From assembly GCA_029204225.1 (NCBI GenBank), contig CM055109.1:33120927-33142316 (forward strand): a stretch of 21,390 nt of DNA, in the 5' to 3' direction. A program made the position numbers and the translations under genes. A model generated the notes under the pieces. That model was given only the letters and a program-made list of their open reading frames with translations. It was not told where the DNA came from and did no database searches. Below, piece by piece: positions 17,901-21,390 of this stretch (the stretch's first letter is position 1; each line of letters starts with the position of its first letter). The stretch comes from Diphasiastrum complanatum (Eukaryota > Streptophyta > Lycopodiopsida > Lycopodiales > Lycopodiaceae).

Positions 17901-20855
17901 CAGTAACTGTCTCCCTTGTCTCCATCATGAGAGTATACAACTTGTTCTCCAAGTAGAGAAGCCTAGTTGTACTTGTTGTCTCATACAATGCACAAAGAAT
18001 GTGCCATGCATCTACAGGCCCTTTGGCTGACCTGATTAGAGGAATCACATTATCCCTCACTGACATGTTGATGATCCTGTGTGCCTTTTCCCCTCTCTTG
18101 ATATAGTCCTTGATCTCAAGTTCTGATGTTGGAACAGGCTCCTCACCTGTCACAAGCTTCCAACATTCTTTGTCTTCCAAATTGTTCTTGATCTTGAATT
18201 TCCAAATGCTAAAGTTAGTGCCATCAAGTCGGTTGGCTTCACTTAGCATGCTCTCTGCAAGACTGGACATAGTTGGATAGAAATAAAACACAAAAGGTAA
18301 ACTAGGGTTTTCACCCAACTAGGGTATGCAGCCACTTGCTCAATAACCCTCAACTTCTGGATTTGAAACTATCCCCCTGTATGACTGTCCTAGCCCTTGT
18401 CCAAGATCCACTCAGAACTTTCCCATTGTAGAAAGCGCCCTCCTACAGCCCTGGCTGTCCAAAAAGACTCAAAAATTTCTCCCAAATCCCCTACAAAAAG
18501 TGCGCCCTCCTCAAAGATAAGCTGCTCTCTAGGAATGGCAGGAATCTGATCAAAACAGGTCCAAGCTTTAACCATACCACAGCCAACATAACCTGCTCTG
18601 ATACCATGACAAAATCCAAGGCTTAGCTATGGAGTATCATAACAACATAGTAAGCACACTATAAAAGCTTGAAATAACCAGCTATGGAGTAGAAGACAAA
18701 AGCAAGACAGAGAGGACTTCAAAGCTCACACAACTTGAATGATTAGTGAAAGAGTAGTAGGGAGTGGAAACCCCTCCAAACCAAGGGCCACATATAGAGG
18801 TGGTGTCTTTCTAATTCTAGCTCTAGACCACACATGGGTCTTTAACCTACTTTGTTATTACTTGGCACAAGTGGGGTGTACTATGTACATTTTTACCCCC
18901 ATGTCTTATGCACAACTTACAAGTTATATAGAAGCCTTAAGGGGCAAAATAGGCATTTATTTCAACACAACTTGCCTATGAGTTGGCTGTTATGAAGTCT
19001 TCTTAAGTGAAGCAGGTTTCTTCGAGGAAGATGGAGGTACACCAGTTGGGAAGTTTGCATATGACATAGTGTCAGGATAAATAGATGTCATGACGAGATG
19101 CTTTCTAAGTTGGAAAGTTGTTTGGAGTAAGTGATTCTATGTGTGAGATAGAGATAGCATATTCCATGAAAAAGATAATGTCAAGTACTTTGTGTGAGAA
19201 GGTATTTGAGCGAGAGTATCCATTACTTTGTGTGAGGAAGTATTGTATATGTTTTATCTTTCTATTGGGGATGCTCTATTACTTTTATATTTGGTTGGGT
19301 TCACGGATGACATTCTATTTGTATCATTGTTGGAGAGCGGTTGGAATGCAAACATGAAGTGTACATCCAGGGGGAGTAGTTCATGTAAAGTCCATCAAGT
19401 CCATCAGGGGTGGTAACTTATGAGAGTACCAGGAGAATTGAAGTGGAATTCAATTTGAGGAATCGACACAAGTGGAGCCAACTACTTATGAAGTACAGGT
19501 TTCTAATGTGGCTGTTGATGCATGAGATTTGACGTTGACATTTATAGATCTATTTCGTACTTATGGTTGTCATGATGGTGTTATGGTAATCAAAGAGGAT
19601 TATTTTTACTTTATGGATGATTGGTGAGACCCTTACATATTTAGGTTGCAAGATATTCAAAGCGACCAAGGGAGTCATTCTTCAAGCAAAGTTCTCAAGG
19701 CTAAGGCAAAGATTATCATGTCTACATTATTTGATTCAGGGGGAGTCAAATTCTTTGATTTAAAGGTAGTCAAGGAATCGGGTAATTTGTTGCACTCATC
19801 GTGGTCACACATATACGCTAAAGGGACATGAAGACCAAAGCAAGACATTGGGAAGTCATATGAAGTAGGTTCATATGAAAAGGATCGACATTCAAAGGAA
19901 ATTCTACATCAAGTAATGAAGACATTGAGATCAGAGTTGGTCGTGGATTCTACATCAGAATTAAGGATCTTCATTACATGGGCGTCATGGAGGATACATA
20001 TGCATACTTATGCTATGCATAGTTCTTGACAATGTAAACGTTAAGGAGGAGTGTTAGAGTTAATGTTCACATTAGTACCCCTAATGTTATCTAGAACCAA
20101 AATCATTTTATAACCATACATTTTTATTGTGTTCTCTGCAGAAAAGAATCTGCAACTCCAACCTGAGGTGATGATATGGAGTTTCTTGATTTCACATATG
20201 TTGCTTTATGCATGTTCTTTGGGGGCCAACATTTGACAAGTGGAATATATTTCTCTGACTTCAATTGAAAGGGACAAGTTTCACAAAACCCAATCTTGCA
20301 TGCTGTGAACTTCAAAAAAATAAGTAGTGTCTGTCCCTATGATGAAGGAACGTAGATAGCTTATAAAGAAGAAATTCAACAATAACTAAAACAACCACCA
20401 GATTGAACCAACTTAAAAACATGAAGAGCCCACATGTTAACTACATGCACTCACTGCTTTAATATGATGCTTCGCATCTGGTGACACTGATGTGAACTCC
20501 AGTCCCGCCCATGCTTTGTCATCTATCTTTAAGTACCTGTGCATTCCACCTGTGGCAATCATCATCGATGTCTTCAAGCGACCAAAATTCAGAGTTTAAT
20601 AAAAACTGTAAGATGTACAAAACTTATGAGGAGTTTAAGCAAAACTGAGGCAGAAGGTAACCTGAAAACATGGTGAAGCAAACCGTACGGCTCACTGGTC
20701 CATGGCAAGTCTACTGTGGGAACCTCAGAACTATGTTCAGGGCACATTTTCTTCAAGCATGTTATAGATGATTGTTGATCAATCTGTGCTTGGTTAAGTG
20801 CCAAAGCAAAAAGTGCACCAGCGGCATAAGAGTGAACAGGGCTCAATTCTGTCAT
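11861..20855 (-). CDS. DUF726 / TMCO4-like membrane protein gene, exons 1-6 (3' part missing)
   Basis: Six exons on the minus strand (20855-20662, 20536-20455, 14489-13905, 13458-13287, 13112-12960, 11958-11861) join to 1284 bases, 428 codons with no stop. Every intron has GT-AG ends and the phases agree (2, 0, 0, 1, 1, then 0 at the open end). The protein matches my knowledge of plant DUF726 (TMCO4-like) proteins: N-terminal YAAGALFALAL, a central acidic variable region, RLLATWLDIKW, a Gly/Ala-rich hydrophobic region at about residues 326-404, and ARRTGGVDEFEF. The family is predicted to be membrane-associated with a C-terminal alpha/beta-hydrolase-like domain; biochemical function is poorly known. 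That domain (about 250 residues more, with a GxSxG-like motif in relatives) is absent. Intron 6 therefore runs beyond 11.8 kb or the gene is cut. Start: ATG 20855-20853, with an in-frame TAG 27 bases upstream. Confidence 0.9.
11959..12959 (-). other. Intron 5 of the DUF726 gene
   Basis: 1001 bases between donor GTAAGC and acceptor TTCAG. No gene or recognisable element inside. It holds a 25-bp direct repeat (12783-12807 and 12833-12857). Confidence 0.85.
12783..12857. repeat. 25-bp direct repeat, 50-bp period, in intron 5
   Basis: ATGCACAAAA..AA..AGAAGACAT occurs at 12783-12807 and 12833-12857 with two mismatches. A local duplication with no evident function. Confidence 0.8.
12960..13112 (-). 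CDS. DUF726 gene exon 5
   Basis: Acceptor TGCAG before 13112 and donor GTAAGC after 12960, with phase 1 at both ends. It encodes the hydrophobic Gly/Ala core (GLAAPAIAAGLAALAPTAG, LVPVIGATGFAA, an Ala tract, then MAVAASFG), residues 345-396, a likely membrane-embedded segment. The Ala tract is coded largely by GCT/GCN repeats (GCAGCAGCAGCAGCAGC on the plus strand), so its length may vary. Confidence 0.92.
13113..13286 (-). other. Intron 4 of the DUF726 gene
   Basis: 174 bases, GTAAAG to TGCAG, no element seen. Confidence 0.85.
13287..13458 (-). CDS. DUF726 gene exon 4
   Basis: Acceptor TACAG before 13458 and donor GTAAAG after 13287; it enters in phase 0 and leaves in phase 1. It encodes AAMEIMIAYMALAAQKEREA, an acidic EEEE patch, the basic KSRWSKWKRGG and the start of the hydrophobic region IIGAAALTGGALLAVTG, residues 288-345. 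The WKRGGIIGAAALTGG motif is a hallmark of the plant family. The basic stretch before the hydrophobic run would face the cytosol by the positive-inside rule (inference). Confidence 0.93.
13459..13904 (-). other. Intron 3 of the DUF726 gene
   Basis: 446 bases, GTAGCC to TACAG. AT-rich, with no recognisable element. Confidence 0.85.
13905..14489 (-). CDS. DUF726 gene exon 3
   Basis: Acceptor TACAG before 14489 and donor GTAGCC after 13905; 585 bases, phase 0 at both ends. It begins FLRILSENEDDPSTTSGEAA and LAKAVDAMALTIES, followed by about 90 polar, low-conservation residues. It ends with the conserved KVAVLYELLAACVADTKE, ARHRVAIRLLATWLDIKW. The donor GTAGCC is weak, but using it keeps the frame and joins to exon 4 exactly as in relatives (...DIKWTKV|AAMEIM). 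Confidence 0.92.
14490..16240. other. Intron 2 of the DUF726 gene, distal part: no gene
   Basis: The 5965-base intron 2 spans 14490-20454. This 1.75-kb part next to exon 3 contains only short frames without recognisable domains. The one structured signal is a primer-binding-site-like sequence at 15435-15446. Confidence 0.6.
15435..15446 (+). other. Possible tRNA-iMet primer binding site of a decayed LTR element
   Basis: TGGTATCAAAGC differs by one base from TGGTATCAGAGC, the plant initiator-tRNA primer site, and is preceded by AATT and CACAATTTG. A relic LTR could end just upstream. No recognisable gag follows on the plus strand, so this is weak evidence on its own. Confidence 0.35.
16255..16800 (+). 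other. Unrecognised open frames in intron 2, possibly transposon-derived
   Basis: Three adjacent plus-strand frames occur here (16255-16443, 16347-16565, 16570-16800). The first, MSLSLEQLTSLTELETRFQQ then KLAETKRLWNECQQV, is helix- and coiled-coil-like with a basic end. None matches a family I know. Host coding use is unlikely because they are antisense inside a host intron. They may be debris of the LTR element whose primer-site-like sequence lies at 15435. Confidence 0.25.
16850..18270 (-). pseudogene. Ty1/copia gag-protease-pre-integrase remnant in intron 2
   Basis: Minus strand: gag starts MSSLAESMLSEANRLDGTNF at 18270, with FSIWKFKIKNNLE and LYETTSTTRLLYLENKLYTL (UBN2-like copia gag). 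A frameshift near 17790 leads to PTYEEVYGLLLEEEMRR and the zinc knuckle CNYCDKYGHFAFEC (about 17480-17520). The protease site WYNDLGSSKHM lies at about 17310. A second frameshift near 17212 is followed by VLYVPGLAKNLLSVGAI, and HERYGHLGYQSMQVL, the GAG-pre-integrase domain, ends the copy at about 16850. Integrase, RT, RNase H and the 3' LTR are missing. The catalytic Asp-Ser-Gly reads Asp-Leu-Gly (TTA for TCA), so even this part is inactive. Its 5' LTR and primer site lie just upstream. Confidence 0.92.
18595..18606 (-). other. Primer binding site (tRNA-iMet) of the minus-strand copia element
   Basis: On the minus strand TGGTATCAGAGC matches exactly the 3' end complement of plant initiator methionine tRNA, the usual primer of copia elements. 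It directly abuts the LTR end ...TTTTGTCA with no spacer, 325 bases before the gag ATG. Confidence 0.93.
18607..18967 (-). mobile_element. 5' LTR of the minus-strand copia element
   Basis: The inner end is fixed by the primer binding site (TGTCA|TGGTATC). The outer end is best placed at TGTTGAAATAAATGCC (18967 reading leftward on the minus strand), giving TG...CA ends and about 361 bp. TGTGTTGAA at 18969 is an alternative start. A TATATAAC box (18930-18923) lies near the outer end. GCTATGGAGTA occurs twice inside. No partner 3' LTR is in the window, so the length is an estimate. Confidence 0.7.
18968..20094 (+). mobile_element. 3' part of a plus-strand copia-like element in intron 2
   Basis: The right end shows a polypurine tract, AAGGAGGAG (20043-20051), directly followed by TGTTAGAGTTAATG, whose first 40 bases match the solo LTR at 4882-4921 (minus) with one difference. 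That LTR copy is cut after about 43 bases. Upstream, the internal part has no open frame and no RT or RNase H motif I can defend. It carries other purine tracts (CAGGGGGAGTA near 19369 and CAGGGGGAGTC near 19738), as seen in copia 3' regions. The left boundary is uncertain and is set at the end of the other copia LTR. Confidence 0.55.
20052..20094 (+). repeat. Truncated 3' LTR start, same family as the solo LTR at 4663-4921
   Basis: TGTTAGAGTTAATGTTCACA and onward equals the minus-strand start of the solo LTR apart from T/C at the fourth base. Similarity ends at ATGTTATCTAG, where intron sequence follows. Confidence 0.85.
20095..20454 (-). other. Intron 2 of the DUF726 gene, proximal part
   Basis: From donor GTGAGT (20454) to the copia relic. 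A 63-codon minus-strand frame (20315-20124) has no recognisable motif and I do not treat it as coding. Confidence 0.7.
20455..20536 (-). CDS. DUF726 gene exon 2
   Basis: Acceptor CACAG before 20536 and donor GTGAGT after 20455; 82 bases. The first base completes the split Arg codon, then YLKIDDKAWAGLEFTSVSPD and AKHHIKA, a conserved motif of plant DUF726 proteins (residues 65-92). Confidence 0.92.
20537..20661 (-). other. Intron 1 of the DUF726 gene
   Basis: 125 bases, GTTACC to CACAG. The donor is not strong but is the only one that keeps ...HHVFR|YLKIDD as in relatives. Confidence 0.85.
20662..20855 (-). CDS. DUF726 gene exon 1 with start codon
   Basis: Encodes MTELSPVHSYAAGALFALAL, then a polar stretch and EPYGLLHHVF, 64 codons plus two bases of a split Arg codon. 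ATG at 20855-20853 is supported by an in-frame TAG at 20882-20880 and by the position of YAAGALFALAL close to the N-terminus, as in relatives. The hydrophobic YAAGALFALALNQAQ could be a short membrane-contacting helix. Confidence 0.9.
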
Positions 20856-20882
20856 GCTGTGGTGGTTGCTAACCTTCTGCTA

Positions 20883-21390
20883 GTAACCAAAGTCGAGCAA
20901 AGAGTCAATGCAGTAACTAGCAAAATCATACCTACCGGCATTCCAAAATGCACCTTAAACCACACTGGATTTCCTAGTAGTTATGTTTAATGTCGTATAT
21001 GGTATCAGAAAAGACCATATCTGCTTCTTAAGATACTGAAATAGTGCTTGCAAGTAAAGCTACCCATGACACCAAAATAACTTCGTTGATAGACTAACAT
21101 AAGCATAAATTGTTACACCAAAAATAACAGACAGAGACTTGTGCTGATTATAATGTATCCCAAAATGAAACTGCATGCTTGTGAAATGAAGTACTATCGT
21201 TTTCAGGAACTCGGGCCTCTACGGGCTCTGTGTACTTGCCTCATCTAATGCCAAATTTTACAAGATAGAAAGGCTATTATACCATCTAAAACTTAACAGA
21301 TAACAAAAAAGAAAGACAACCACTAGTCACCCAAATGTGTTCTTTAGATAGAAGAGAGAGGTCTTTGACTATAAATTTATATCTTAATGT
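20883..21390 (-). promoter_or_regulatory. Region upstream of the DUF726 gene (5' UTR and promoter expected)
   Basis: No other gene or element is visible in these 508 bases. AT-rich, with no convincing TATA box placed at a defined distance. CAACCACCACAG|C just before the ATG could be an acceptor of a 5' UTR intron, but nothing confirms it. The promoter role follows only from position. Confidence 0.35.

Noticed and set aside
19228-19416. RT or RNase H motif (GFTDDILF) in the 3' copia remnant
   Set aside because: The surrounding residues do not fit copia RT (YVDDM) or RNase H, so the resemblance is too short to trust.
10263-20052. The plus-strand copia pieces at 10.3-11.2 kb and 19-20 kb as one element split by the host gene
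   Set aside because: Host exons 3-6 lie between them in their normal order and exons 1-2 lie outside. Two independent insertions are simpler, and no junction or shared sequence links the pieces.
20124-20315. 63-codon minus-strand frame in intron 2 as an extra exon
   Set aside because: The exon 2 to exon 3 join is already in phase and matches the family; the frame has no recognisable motif.

Overview
The window looks like nuclear DNA of a land plant with a large, transposon-rich genome. The evidence is one spliced host gene of a plant-type DUF726/TMCO4-like family with canonical GT-AG introns, surrounded by plant-type hAT, LINE (L1-like), Ty1/copia and Ty3/gypsy remains, with no bacterial-style operons. 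The long introns filled with retroelements would fit a fern, lycophyte or gymnosperm, but the species cannot be fixed from this sequence alone.

Layout: 1-2987 (+) is a decayed, intron-containing hAT transposase (DUF659 region to C-terminal dimerisation region). 2988-4259 is AT-rich flank ending in a cluster of GGTTCAAACC-like motifs that may be the right end of the hAT element. 4270-7532 (+) holds three head-to-tail copies (A, B, C) of a LINE family. A is a 3' end, interrupted by a 259-bp solo LTR with a perfect 5-bp target duplication. B is a short ORF1-only copy. C is a 5' end. A and B finish with the same hairpin plus TTAATAAAGC and a (TC)n tail, and the next copy starts directly after the tail.

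7533-11215 is a mosaic of truncated pieces without LTRs: a minus-strand Ty3/gypsy element that has lost most of RT and nearly all of RNase H, a plus-strand Ser-rich gag-like piece lodged in it, a LINE ORF1/endonuclease piece of another family, and a plus-strand Ty1/copia protease-integrase piece.

11861-20855 (-) is the only apparently functional gene: six exons with compatible splice phases and 428 uninterrupted codons, giving the N-terminal half of a DUF726 membrane protein. The C-terminal hydrolase-like half is not in the window, so intron 6 exceeds 11.8 kb or the gene is truncated. Its 6-kb intron 2 contains a minus-strand copia element (LTR, tRNA-iMet primer site, gag, protease, pre-integrase), the 3' tail of a plus-strand copia element whose LTR start matches the solo LTR at 4.7-4.9 kb, and a possible further primer binding site. 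Nothing recognisable lies upstream of exon 1 (20883-21390).

No RNA gene, CRISPR array or defence-type system is supported. The most unusual signal is the LINE family chained through (TC)n tracts.
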